DNA from: Rhodoplanes serenus
GTDB lineage: Bacteria > Pseudomonadota > Alphaproteobacteria > Rhizobiales > Xanthobacteraceae
Reading direction: 5' to 3'
NCBI GenBank assembly: GCA_945893145.1
Contig: CAMDDZ010000064.1
Location: forward strand, 1 to 32,925
Length of the DNA: 32,925 nt
The notes under the pieces were generated by a model, which saw only the letters and a list, made by a program, of their open reading frames with translations, was not told the origin of the DNA and made no database searches. Positions within the stretch are counted from its first letter, which is position 1, and every line of letters begins with the position of its first letter. Below are positions 1 to 6,825 of the stretch, one piece after another. Made by a program: the position numbers and the translations under genes.

Positions 1-74
1 CATCACAGTCGCGGCCACATCGGCTCGCGGCTGCGACGACTCATGTCGTCAAGACAACTCACTCAGGAGAACCC

Positions 75-899
75 ATGACCAAAATCATCGACACAGCAGC
101 GAGCGTCACCTCCCGGTTGCCGCAATTGAAAGCCGCCGGTGTCGAGACCGTGATCCGCTATCTCACCACCGCGACCGCGAGCTACAAAATCGTCCGCCCC
201 GAGGAGGCGCGCGCTATAGCGCAGGCCGGGTTGAAGCTCGGCTTGGTGTTCGAGGACTACGGCGGCACGCGCGGCTACAGCGACATCAACGCAGGCTTCG
301 GCAAAATCCACGCCGAGCTGTGCCTGCGCTGGGCGCCGATGGTCGGCGCGCCGGACCGCACCATCATCTGGTTTGCGGTCGACACCGATGCGCACGGCGC
401 GCAGATCACCGATCACATCGTGCCGTATTTCCGCGCCATCAAGTCGACGATGGGCGAGCGCTATCGCGCCGGCATCTATGGCTGCGGCGCGGCTTGCGCG
501 GCGGCGCTCGACGCCGCGGTGGTGGATGCGGCCTGGCTCTCCAATGCGCGCGGCTGGAACGGCTATCAGGCCTTCCTCGCCAGCAACCGCTGGGTTCTGC
601 TGCAGCATCTGCCGGTCAAGATCGGCGGCCTCGACGTCGACCCCGACGACGGGCAGGGCGACACCGGCGCGTTCGTGCCGTTTGGTGAAGCGGCAGCGCC
701 CGAACCGATAGCGCCTCCTGCAAAGCCTCTGCTCGCCAAGGGCAGCACCGGGCCATTCGTCCAAGAACTGCTGACCCGGCTCAAGCTCGAGCCTGAGTTC
801 GGCGACAAAACCGACGCCGCTGTCCGAAAATTCCAAGCCGCGCACGGCCTGTTGGTGGACGGGGTCGTCGGTGACCAGACCTGGACGGCGCTCGGTTGA
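75..899 (+). CDS. DUF1906 glycoside-hydrolase-like protein with C-terminal peptidoglycan-binding domain (endolysin-like)
   Basis: 274 residues. The N-terminal ~200 residues resemble the DUF1906 (Rv2525c-like, glycoside-hydrolase-like TIM barrel) family: it opens with IIDTAASVT, has GVETVIRYL early, a VDTDAHG strand and ends in DVDPDDGQGDTGAFVPFG. A Pro/Ala linker (about 208-219) leads to a peptidoglycan-binding type 1 domain (about 222-273) with FGDKTDAAVRKFQAAHGL and DGVVGDQTW. No signal peptide is visible, as expected for a holin-released phage-type lysin. An AGGAG sits 5 bases before the ATG. It heads a tight plus-strand run containing a holin-like gene, which supports a cell-wall-degrading role in lysis or in release of a product. 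Catalytic activity of DUF1906 proteins is not firmly established, so the exact bond cut is unknown. Confidence 0.8.
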   Translation: MTKIIDTAASVTSRLPQLKAAGVETVIRYLTTATASYKIVRPEEARAIAQAGLKLGLVFEDYGGTRGYSDINAGFGKIHAELCLRWAPMVGAPDRTIIWFAVDTDAHGAQITDHIVPYFRAIKSTMGERYRAGIYGCGAACAAALDAAVVDAAWLSNARGWNGYQAFLASNRWVLLQHLPVKIGGLDVDPDDGQGDTGAFVPFGEAAAPEPIAPPAKPLLAKGSTGPFVQELLTRLKLEPEFGDKTDAAVRKFQAAHGLLVDGVVGDQTWTALG

Positions 900-1003
900 G
901 CGAATTTCCAACAACCGAAGATCGCGACCGATTTCTGAAATGGCTGGCCGGAATGTCGCTCTGTGTCCTCGTGTTGGCCGGCCTCATCTTCTTCGCAATC
1001 TAA
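896..1003 (+). CDS. 35-residue single-span membrane peptide in the lysis cassette
   Basis: A TTG start overlaps the stop of the preceding lysin gene by four bases (TTGA) and opens a 35-codon frame ending just 13 bases before the holin-like gene. The peptide has a charged head (TEDRDRFLKW) followed by an uninterrupted hydrophobic stretch from LAGMSLCVLVL to the C-terminal FFAI, typical of a one-span inner-membrane peptide. Overlap suggests translational coupling to the lysin. Function is not recognised; in this setting a small holin, antiholin or lysis regulator is possible. The gene could also be chance, but the fit between two cassette genes and the coherent membrane profile argue for it. 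Confidence 0.5.
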   Translation: MSEFPTTEDRDRFLKWLAGMSLCVLVLAGLIFFAI

Positions 1004-1016
1004 CCCAAGGTGAATC

Positions 1017-1238
1017 ATGAATGCTCTGCTGGGAATTCTCGTTAATCTGCTCGACGCCAACACGCTCGGCGGCTGGGTGCGCGCCGGCGTCGCGGCTGCG
1101 CTGGGCTTGCTGATCGCCCACAATGCGACGCTCGCCGCAATCCTGACGCCGGAGACGCAGACCTCGCTCGGCGCGGTCGCCGCCACCATCGTGGTCGGCG
1201 TGTGGTCCACAATCGCCAAGGCCTACGCGGGAAAGTAA
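1017..1238 (+). CDS. Putative phage-type holin
   Basis: 73 residues, ATG preceded by AAGGTGA. Two hydrophobic stretches are visible (about 18-36, GWVRAGVAAALGLLIAHN, and about 47-66, TSLGAVAATIVVGVWSTIA) joined by a short loop with TPETQ. The protein ends in basic KAYAGK. Size, two-span layout and the acidic/Gln loop resemble the Pam3-gp28 type of putative phage holins found in alphaproteobacterial prophages. It lies between a lysin-like gene and a membrane-anchored coiled coil, the usual position of a holin. It would form inner-membrane lesions that let the lysin reach the wall. Confidence 0.65.
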   Translation: MNALLGILVNLLDANTLGGWVRAGVAAALGLLIAHNATLAAILTPETQTSLGAVAATIVVGVWSTIAKAYAGK

Positions 1239-1465
1239 TCGGGCTCATTGCCGGCGGCACCGTCGCGCAATGGGCCGTGCTGATCCTCGCCGCCTGGCGG
1301 GCGGGCAAATTCCTGCTCGCGCTCGCCATCGGCTACCGGCAGCTCAATGGGCTCACCTGGTTCGGCCTGGCGCAACAGCTCATCGACAGCTTGCCGAAGC
1401 CGCACACCATGACAGCGCAGGAGCAAACCCGATGGTTCGATCGCATGTCCGGCGGCGGCTATTGA
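1202..1465 (+). CDS. Small hydrophobic cassette protein, function unknown
   Basis: Up to 87 residues from a GTG that overlaps the end of the holin-like gene by 37 bases. The stop codon directly abuts the ATG of the next gene, so the frame is well packed into the cassette. It has a hydrophobic N-terminal half (GLIAGGTVAQWAVLILAAW) and a more polar tail with MTAQEQTRWFDRM. No convincing ribosome binding site precedes the GTG and the true start may lie further in. I do not recognise the family; the position suggests an accessory membrane protein of the lysis module. Confidence 0.5.
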   Translation: MVHNRQGLRGKVIGLIAGGTVAQWAVLILAAWRAGKFLLALAIGYRQLNGLTWFGLAQQLIDSLPKPHTMTAQEQTRWFDRMSGGGY

Positions 1466-1864
1466 ATGATTGACACCGCAGCGGTCGGCGCGGCGAGCGG
1501 CGCGATCACGGCCGCGATCGGCGTTGCGGTGTTCTTCATCGCGCGCCAGAACGCCCGCGCCGAGCAGGCGCTGAAGATCCAGCACGCCGAGCAGACCAGC
1601 GGCAACGCGCTGCAGACCGCCGCCGAGGCCGCGGAGGAGATCAAGGCGCTCAACGAGCGCGTCACCACGCTCGGCGCGCAGTTCGCGCTTTACCGCGAGC
1701 AGGCGATCGAAAAGTTCGTCACCCACGCGATGATCTCGGAGCTCGAAAAGCGCTTGGTCGAAAGCGACACCAAGTCCGAGCAGCGCGTCGTCGAGGCGAT
1801 CGCCGGGCTCAACCAGCGCATCGATCGGGTGCTCGAGCCGACCGCGCGGCGGCGGAGAGGGTAG
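1466..1864 (+). CDS. Membrane-anchored coiled-coil protein (spanin/Rz-like candidate)
   Basis: 132 residues starting at the ATG that immediately follows the previous TGA. One N-terminal hydrophobic segment (about 6-26, AVGAASGAITAAIGVAVFFI) is followed by a long Ala/Glu/Gln-rich helical stretch (about 28-125) with heptad-like spacing, and a basic tail RRRRG. An inner-membrane anchor plus a periplasmic coiled coil is the layout of phage i-spanins, and the position after lysin and holin fits. No o-spanin lipoprotein was found nested in or after it, so the spanin reading is only an inference from layout. Confidence 0.6.
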   Translation: MIDTAAVGAASGAITAAIGVAVFFIARQNARAEQALKIQHAEQTSGNALQTAAEAAEEIKALNERVTTLGAQFALYREQAIEKFVTHAMISELEKRLVESDTKSEQRVVEAIAGLNQRIDRVLEPTARRRRG

Positions 1865-1967
1865 CGGCCGCCCGGCGCGGCGGACAAGCGCGAAGGCTTT
1901 GGCCTCCGTTTGGTTCGCCGCCAGCATGCGGTCACGCCAGGAATCAATACAGAAACGAGGCAATGAC

Positions 1968-2618
1968 ATGGCTCCTTGGACCCCGATACGTCCCGCGCCG
2001 TTCCAGCGGTGGCAGCCGCGAAACGAAATCACCAGGGCTCGGCTGGAGAGCCCATCGCCGGAAGAGCTCCGCGAGATGCGGCCCGACTATGACCCGGCGC
2101 TCTTTGACCCCACAGCAGCGAGAGGCGGTCATACGCACGACCCTTCGCATCCGTCACACTACAATCCGGATCAGCCTCGTGTGTCGGCGGGGCATTCCGA
2201 CGGCGGGCAGTGGACGAGTGAGGGGTTTGAGGACGGGGACGCGATTGAGACGCAAGTTGCGGCGAACGGACATCATTTTGTAGTTCGGGCCTTATATGGA
2301 AAAACGAAATACTCGTTTCGCCCAGAAGTCGTGAAGTTCTTTAAGGAGGCCAATACGGGACGCCTTCATGACCCAAGCAGCAATAAGTTCGATAAGGTGC
2401 ACCAGGCATATAGCCAGGCAGTACAGGAGGGGCTCGATCGCTTTTTAGAACGAAACAAGATACGCGGCGATCAGATGACAGTAAATCAAGCGGGTCAGTT
2501 TCTTGATGAAATTCTCAGGTCATTAGATCCGAGAATTCAAAGATTCAACTTCAGGCTTATGACGCGGGAGATTTTTAAAAGACACCGGATCATAATTCCT
2601 TCGCGCGGAACTGAATGA
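1968..2618 (+). CDS. Probable toxin: conserved delivery-type N-terminus with an HH-motif nuclease-like C-terminal domain
   Basis: 216 residues from the ATG at 1968, chosen because ACGAGG lies 7 bases upstream; the frame is open further upstream but has no such site. Residues 1-85 include RVSAGHSDGGQWTSEG, a linker type that I associate with alphaproteobacterial phage-linked and polymorphic-toxin-like proteins. Residues ~100-210 form a separate domain with GHHF (H102, H103), FKEANTGRLHD and KVHQAYSQAV (H145), followed by helices. This arrangement (HH, then HxxY) resembles predicted HNH/Endonuclease VII-fold toxin domains, though no exact family is claimed. Base composition drops sharply within the gene at the start of this domain. 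A small gene 13 bases downstream is the likely immunity partner. It could instead be a phage accessory nuclease. Confidence 0.6.
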   Translation: MAPWTPIRPAPFQRWQPRNEITRARLESPSPEELREMRPDYDPALFDPTAARGGHTHDPSHPSHYNPDQPRVSAGHSDGGQWTSEGFEDGDAIETQVAANGHHFVVRALYGKTKYSFRPEVVKFFKEANTGRLHDPSSNKFDKVHQAYSQAVQEGLDRFLERNKIRGDQMTVNQAGQFLDEILRSLDPRIQRFNFRLMTREIFKRHRIIIPSRGTE

Positions 2619-2631
2619 GGCTAGAATCATC

Positions 2632-3030
2632 ATGAAAGCCGATGACGAACTCCAGGAGCGTATCTGGAACGATCTTTATCGAAAGACCCGCAAGCTCTTT
2701 CACAGGCAGGGAAAAGAGGAGCCGACCGGAGAGGGCGATTACTGGGTTGTCGATGACAACTACGGCTGGCGACAGCACACCGTCTATATCAACACTTTGA
2801 AGCTGCTGAGCCCTGTCAACATTGCAGTGCTCCGGAGTTTTCTGAGGTATCTGCCTGATTGGCAAATCATCCTCGTGGTCAATGTGCCCGGCAAGGGAAA
2901 GGCATGGCCGCCGATGGGTGTGACCATCCGCCGGCGCGAGATCATCGACGGACTCATGCGCAAGTACTTGCCCATGCCTTATCGAATGCTGGTCATCCCG
3001 GGAAGTAAGCCTGGCACCGGATACGACTGA
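2632..3030 (+). CDS. Candidate immunity protein for the upstream toxin
   Basis: 132 residues, starting 13 bases after the toxin-like gene, in the same low-GC tract. It is a compact soluble protein with no signal peptide or membrane span. It contains DYWVVDDNYGWRQHTVYI, a hydrophobic helix around LLSPVNIAVLRSFLRYL and a strand IILVVNVPGKG, then a charged helix RRREIIDGLMRKYLP. This alpha/beta make-up, size, acidic patches and its position directly behind a toxin domain are typical of immunity proteins of polymorphic toxins. I do not recognise a named immunity family, so the role is inferred from context. Confidence 0.55.
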   Translation: MKADDELQERIWNDLYRKTRKLFHRQGKEEPTGEGDYWVVDDNYGWRQHTVYINTLKLLSPVNIAVLRSFLRYLPDWQIILVVNVPGKGKAWPPMGVTIRRREIIDGLMRKYLPMPYRMLVIPGSKPGTGYD

Positions 3031-3077
3031 TTGGGCAGGCTAGGGCGCGCGTGAGGCTAAGCGCTGGCACGGCCGGA

Positions 3078-3320
3078 TCACGGCTTGCCGCTGCCGTCGC
3101 TTGTGGTCTCGCTATCGAGCTTGCGTTGCGGCGCCAGAAAATCGATCCAGAGCAGATAGAGGCCAAGGCCCGCCAGGCACGCGCCGGCCCCGGCCAGGCG
3201 AGCGCTGCCGCCCAACACAAGAAGGCCGTACAGCGGCACGCCCCCGCCCGCGATCATGGTGAGGTAGAGCACCAGACAGATCGCGCGGCGCAGCGTCGAT
3301 GGGGGGCGTTCGATCAGCAT
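3078..3320 (-). CDS. Small two-span membrane protein, unknown
   Basis: 80 residues from the ATG at 3320; a TTG 36 bases upstream in frame is a weaker start. After a basic N-terminus (MLIERPPSTLRR) there are two hydrophobic segments, ICLVLYLTMIAGGGVPLYGL and GACLAGLGLYLLWIDFL, and a hydrophilic tail QRKLDSETTSDGSGKP. It is convergent with the immunity-like gene and has a neighbour on the other strand upstream. I recognise no function; the profile is that of a small inner-membrane protein of the kind common in Rhizobiales genomes. Confidence 0.55.
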   Translation of the reverse strand: MLIERPPSTLRRAICLVLYLTMIAGGGVPLYGLLVLGGSARLAGAGACLAGLGLYLLWIDFLAPQRKLDSETTSDGSGKP

Positions 3321-3509
3321 CAGGCGGAAGCATAAACCGCCACTGGGTATTTCCAAACAGCCCGCACTCCCTGTCCACGTCCCCCAATCTCCCTCCAGAT
3401 TCCCTCCCTTCGCATCTCCTCCCGCCTGAACACCCGCACTGACTCTCCGTTTCTGTCTCCGTTTCTATCTCTTGCCCATCGTCGCGGTCCGTGTGACTGA
3501 CTGGGCTCG

Positions 3510-4670
3510 ATGCCCGCAAATCTATCGCCGTTCGCGCTGAAGCTCGGGGCGTTTTACGCCGCCTATTTCCTGTTCGGCGGCATTCAGCTGCCGTTCTTTC
3601 CGCTGTGGCTCGAAGCGCGCGGCCTCGACGCGCGCGCCATTGGCCTGGTGATCGCGATCCCGACCGTGGTGCGCATCGTGTTCACGCCGATTGCGGCGCA
3701 CCAGGCCGACCGCCGCCATGCCTTGAAGGCCGCGCTGGTGCTGGCCTCCAGCGTCGCCACGCTCGCCATGCTGCTGCTGGGCGTGGTGGAAGGCTTCGCC
3801 GCAATCCTCGTGACCTACACCATCGCGGCGGTGGCGTTTTCGCCGGTGCTCTCCCTCACCGACGCCTATGCGCTGAGCGGCTTGCGCGCGCGAGGCCGCG
3901 CCTATGGGCCGGTGCGGCTGTGGGGCTCGGTTGCGTTCATCGCCGGCAATGTCGGCGCGGGCTTCCTGCTGGAGGCAATGGCGCCCGGCCAGCTGATCTG
4001 GCTCTTGGCCGGTGCACTGTCGGTTTCGATCATCGCCGCGATTGCGCTCGAGCCGCTCGACGCGCCGCTCGCTACGCCGGAGCAGGTGACGCCGGCACGG
4101 CGCGATTTCTGGCGCAACCCGGCCTTCATGGCGGTGGTCGTGGGCGCGGCCTTGGTGCAATCGAGTCATGCGCTCTATTACGGCTTCTCGACGCTCGACT
4201 GGCGCGCCGCGGGCTTCGATGGCCGCACCATCGGGCTGTTGTGGGGCCTTGGCGTGCTGGCCGAGATCGTGCTGTTCGCGGTTTCGGCGCGGCTGCCGGC
4301 GTGGCTTTCGCCAACCGCCATGATGGCGATCGGCGCCACGGGCGCCGTGATCCGCTGGACCGCGATGGCGTTCGATCCGCCCGCTGCACTATTGCCCGCG
4401 CTGCAATTGCTGCACGCCGCGTCGTTCGGCGCGACGCATCTCGGCACCATGGGGTTTCTGGCCCGCGCGGTGCCGCGGCCGTTCGCCGCCACCGCCCAGG
4501 GCACGCTCGCCACCGTGTCAGGGATTGTCTCGGCGACCGCGATGGCTACGTCCGGCCTAGTCTATGCGGCGTCGGGCAGCCTTGCCTATCTGGTGATGGC
4601 CGGCATGGCGCTCGCGGGCCTCGCCTGCGCGCTGTTTGCCAGCCGCGCCATCGCTAAAACTCCTGAATAA
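3510..4670 (+). CDS. MFS transporter, MFS_1-like / HcaT-type
   Basis: 386 residues, almost entirely hydrophobic with about 12 spans. The opening (GAFYAAYFLFGGIQLPFFPLW) and the loop after the fourth span (DAYALSGLRARGRAYGPVRL WGS) match the MFS_1-like group that includes the 3-phenylpropionate permease HcaT and NupG-like proteins. The cytoplasmic loop between spans 2 and 3 reads AHQADRRHALKAAL, the usual basic MFS loop. The substrate cannot be read from the sequence. It appears monocistronic: a hairpin follows the stop within 10 bases and the next genes are on the minus strand. Confidence 0.85.
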   Translation: MPANLSPFALKLGAFYAAYFLFGGIQLPFFPLWLEARGLDARAIGLVIAIPTVVRIVFTPIAAHQADRRHALKAALVLASSVATLAMLLLGVVEGFAAILVTYTIAAVAFSPVLSLTDAYALSGLRARGRAYGPVRLWGSVAFIAGNVGAGFLLEAMAPGQLIWLLAGALSVSIIAAIALEPLDAPLATPEQVTPARRDFWRNPAFMAVVVGAALVQSSHALYYGFSTLDWRAAGFDGRTIGLLWGLGVLAEIVLFAVSARLPAWLSPTAMMAIGATGAVIRWTAMAFDPPAALLPALQLLHAASFGATHLGTMGFLARAVPRPFAATAQGTLATVSGIVSATAMATSGLVYAASGSLAYLVMAGMALAGLACALFASRAIAKTPE

Positions 4671-4677
4671 AAAGAAA

Positions 4678-4697
4678 GCCCCGGATCGCTCCGGGGC
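4678..4697. terminator. Intrinsic terminator hairpin between convergent genes
   Basis: GCCCCGGA pairs perfectly with TCCGGGGC around a TCGC loop. On the minus strand the stem is followed by TTTCTTTTT, a good U-tract, so it should end the ClpP-like gene at 4725; it starts 8 bases after the MFS stop and may also act weakly on the plus strand. Confidence 0.8.
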
Positions 4698-4724
4698 CGT
4701 AAGTTTCTGTGATGGCGTGCGCCG

Positions 4725-5204
4725 CTATTGGCGGCTGGTGGCTGTGGCTTCCACGGCGCGGCATTCCGGATACATGGCGGCGAGCTCGCGGCCGCGCAGG
4801 AACACCATCTTGGCCGACAGGCCGCCCTGCGCATTGATCCAGCGCTTGACGTGCTGCGGATAAAGATCCCAGAGCGCCTGGGTGCCAACTGTGCTGCGCA
4901 CCGGCTTGCCGTTCGGGCCGGGCAGCCATGCGGCGTGGAAGCCGAGCGTCGCGCGCCGCGTCACGCAGATGCGGTCGCGCGGCACGATGCCGAGCACCAG
5001 CGTGCAGGCCGACAGACACACGCCGTCGATCACGACGCGCTCACCGGAATTGCGGACTGCCGCGTAAGCCTCGACGTAGGTGCCGATGCGGCCGCCGACA
5101 TCGTCGGTGATCCGCATGGTGGCGAAGCTATCGGTCGCAAACAACATCGCCAGCGCGACGCCAAGCCAAGCTGCTCTCCCGCAAGCTGCCCCAGCCGCTT
5201 TCAT
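4725..5204 (-). CDS. Secreted ClpP/crotonase-fold-like protein (short form), paralogue A
   Basis: 159 residues with a signal-peptide-like N-terminus ending near DSFA. The core DDVGGRIGTYVEAY, VVIDGVCLSACTLVLG and ATLGFHAAW resembles the periplasmic ClpP-like proteins of COG3904, where a GG loop, a Ser in SAC and a His after LGF occupy the positions of the ClpP oxyanion loop and catalytic residues (here S65 and H90). It is much shorter than a full ClpP domain. The C-terminal part has conserved-looking LRGRELAAMYPEC. Four or more cysteines suggest disulphides in the periplasm. The next gene upstream on the same strand is a clear paralogue. Enzyme activity is not demonstrated for such short members. 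Confidence 0.6.
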   Translation of the reverse strand: MKAAGAACGRAAWLGVALAMLFATDSFATMRITDDVGGRIGTYVEAYAAVRNSGERVVIDGVCLSACTLVLGIVPRDRICVTRRATLGFHAAWLPGPNGKPVRSTVGTQALWDLYPQHVKRWINAQGGLSAKMVFLRGRELAAMYPECRAVEATATSRQ

Positions 5205-5273
5205 GTCCCCGAACTCCCCGACCCCGAGTCGCTACTGTCGCTAACATTTGTAGGGGGCGGGACTCACAAAGGA

Positions 5274-5293
5274 AGCCCCCGCGAGCGGGGGCT
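5274..5293. terminator. Strong GC hairpin, terminator for paralogue B
   Basis: AGCCCCCGC and GCGGGGGCT form a nearly loopless palindrome (GA in the centre; the true loop is wider). On the minus strand it is followed by TCCTTTG, a weak U-rich tail. It sits between the two ClpP-like genes, so they probably have separate transcripts. Confidence 0.6.
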
Positions 5294-5352
5294 GTCGTTA
5301 CTCGTGTATGGCGTGGCGTTTGGGTCACAGCCGCCGTGGTTAACGGGGAAAA

Positions 5353-5928
5353 TCAGAGACCGAGGCGTCGCGCAAGTTGCGTGATTTCAAGTTCCACCGC
5401 AGCGGTCTCGGAGCGGGTCCGGCTCGGCGTGGAATTAATTCCGCTGACCGGCTGTGCGGCGGGCATCGCCGGTGTGGCCACCGCTGTCGAGGTCTGTCCT
5501 GGCTTACAGGGCGGCACGAAGGCGCGCAGCTCGCGGCCGTGCAGGAAAATCATCTCAGACGATAGCCCGCCGTTGCGCGCGATCCAATGGCGGACGCCCG
5601 CCGGGTAGTATTCGCTCAAGCGTTGCGTATGCGCGGCGCTGTTGGTGCGGCCGCCCGCCGCATTCGGCTTCCAGGCGGCATGAAATCCCAGCAGCGCGTT
5701 GTTGGTGGCGCAGACGCGGCCGCGCGGCATGATGCCGAGCGCGATGGTGCAGGCCGAAAGGCACAGGCCGTCGATCACGACGCGCTTGCCGGAGTCGCGC
5801 GCCGCCGCATAGCGCTGGGCGTATTGATTGATCGAGCCGCCTGAGTCGGTGGTGATGACCATGTCGGCGGACGCAGGCGTCGTCCACAGCGCCGCCAGCG
5901 CTGCACAAAGCAAAGCGGAATGCCGCAT
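5353..5928 (-). CDS. Secreted ClpP/crotonase-fold-like protein, paralogue B
   Basis: 191 residues; ATG preceded by GGAGGAACCGAT. A clear signal peptide (MRHSALLCAALAALWTTPASA) is followed by the same core as paralogue A: TDSGGSINQYAQRYAAAR, VVIDGLCLSACTIALG with S58, and ALLGFHAAWKP with H83, then HGRELRAFVPPC. It differs by a 40-residue Ala/Pro/Thr-rich C-terminal extension ending in a helical VELEITQLARRLGL. The two genes are a tandem duplication that has diverged. The likely location is the periplasm; the function is unknown beyond the ClpP-like resemblance. Confidence 0.65.
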   Translation of the reverse strand: MRHSALLCAALAALWTTPASADMVITTDSGGSINQYAQRYAAARDSGKRVVIDGLCLSACTIALGIMPRGRVCATNNALLGFHAAWKPNAAGGRTNSAAHTQRLSEYYPAGVRHWIARNGGLSSEMIFLHGRELRAFVPPCKPGQTSTAVATPAMPAAQPVSGINSTPSRTRSETAAVELEITQLARRLGL

Positions 5929-6085
5929 ATCGGTTCCTCCAGCCCGGAGTGGGCGGAGATCATCATCCGGCCGCAGCCGTTGCGATCCGGTTCAGCCGAT
6001 CGTTCGGATTATTGAAAGTTGCGCGCCTGGAACTTACGGAACTTGAAAGAAATGCGGCGCGGCCGGCGGTGCGAACTGCGGCCCC

Positions 6086-6118
6086 CAAGCCTGTAGCAAG
6101 CCTGTCGCAAGCCTATTC
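6086..6118. repeat. Three 11-bp tandem units at the end of the TPR gene
   Basis: CAAGCCTGTAG, CAAGCCTGTCG and CAAGCCTATTC lie head to tail; the last one overlaps the stop codon of the TPR gene (minus strand). Probably a local slippage duplication. Confidence 0.6.
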
Positions 6119-6778
6119 GGTCAGCTTCTGAAAGCGCGGATCGCTGGCGATCGGTTTGAAATCGTCTGACGTCCGCATGTATTGCAGCAGGGATTTGTCG
6201 TCCATTTGTGCGACGTAGCCGATGGCCTCTCTGCTTCGGCCGGCGCGGACTTCGGCCTTCACCAGAATGTACAGCCGGTAGTTCGCGTCGTAGGCGCTGG
6301 AATAAGTCTGGGCTTTGACGATATCGAGCACCCGCTGATACTCCGAGGGTTTTTTGGTGTCGTAGTAGGCGTTGAGCAGTGCGGTGAGAACGGTGGGCCG
6401 CTTGTAACCCTTGGCGAGATCGGCTTCGCCGATCTGGATGATCTCGTCGTAAAGCCTGAAATGATTGAGGATCTGCAGCGGAGCGGTGACGTACCTCGGG
6501 TCGAGCTTCGCGGCCAGCCGGTAATTCTTCAGCGCTTTCTCATACTCCTGCTTCCAATTATAGGCGATGCCGAGATTGTTATAGATGGCCGCATTGGCAC
6601 GACCGGCGGCAACCTCTTTCTCAAGGAGCTCGATAACCTGATCGTACTGGCGGCTCTCAATGAGCGACTTCGACGTCGTGAGCGGATCGGTTTGTGCGGC
6701 AGCTGGACCCGCCGCCATAAGCAATCCAACAACCTGCAATCCAACAACCAGCAGTCTGCAGAACGTTAAGCTGCGCAT
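6113..6778 (-). CDS. Secreted TPR-repeat protein
   Basis: 221 residues; the ATG follows GAGGGAGATCG. The N-terminus is a signal peptide (hydrophobic to LLMAAGPAAAQ). Tetratricopeptide helices are visible: QYDQVIELLEKEVAAG, then NAAIYNNLGIAYNWKQEYE with KALKNYRLAAKLDP, a canonical TPR, followed by further helical pairs around DEIIQIGEADLAKG and PSEYQRVLDIVKAQ. A C-terminal FKPIASDPRFQKL motif is common at the end of such proteins. TPRs mediate protein-protein contacts; a periplasmic scaffold role is likely but no partner is evident. It is 48 bases downstream of the Bug gene cluster and has its own ribosome binding site, so it may be read from the same transcript. Confidence 0.8.
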   Translation of the reverse strand: MRSLTFCRLLVVGLQVVGLLMAAGPAAAQTDPLTTSKSLIESRQYDQVIELLEKEVAAGRANAAIYNNLGIAYNWKQEYEKALKNYRLAAKLDPRYVTAPLQILNHFRLYDEIIQIGEADLAKGYKRPTVLTALLNAYYDTKKPSEYQRVLDIVKAQTYSSAYDANYRLYILVKAEVRAGRSREAIGYVAQMDDKSLLQYMRTSDDFKPIASDPRFQKLTE

Positions 6779-6825
6779 CGATCTCCCTCGCGGTGCGGCT
6801 ACCTGAGCTGCGAAATGTTAAGCCA

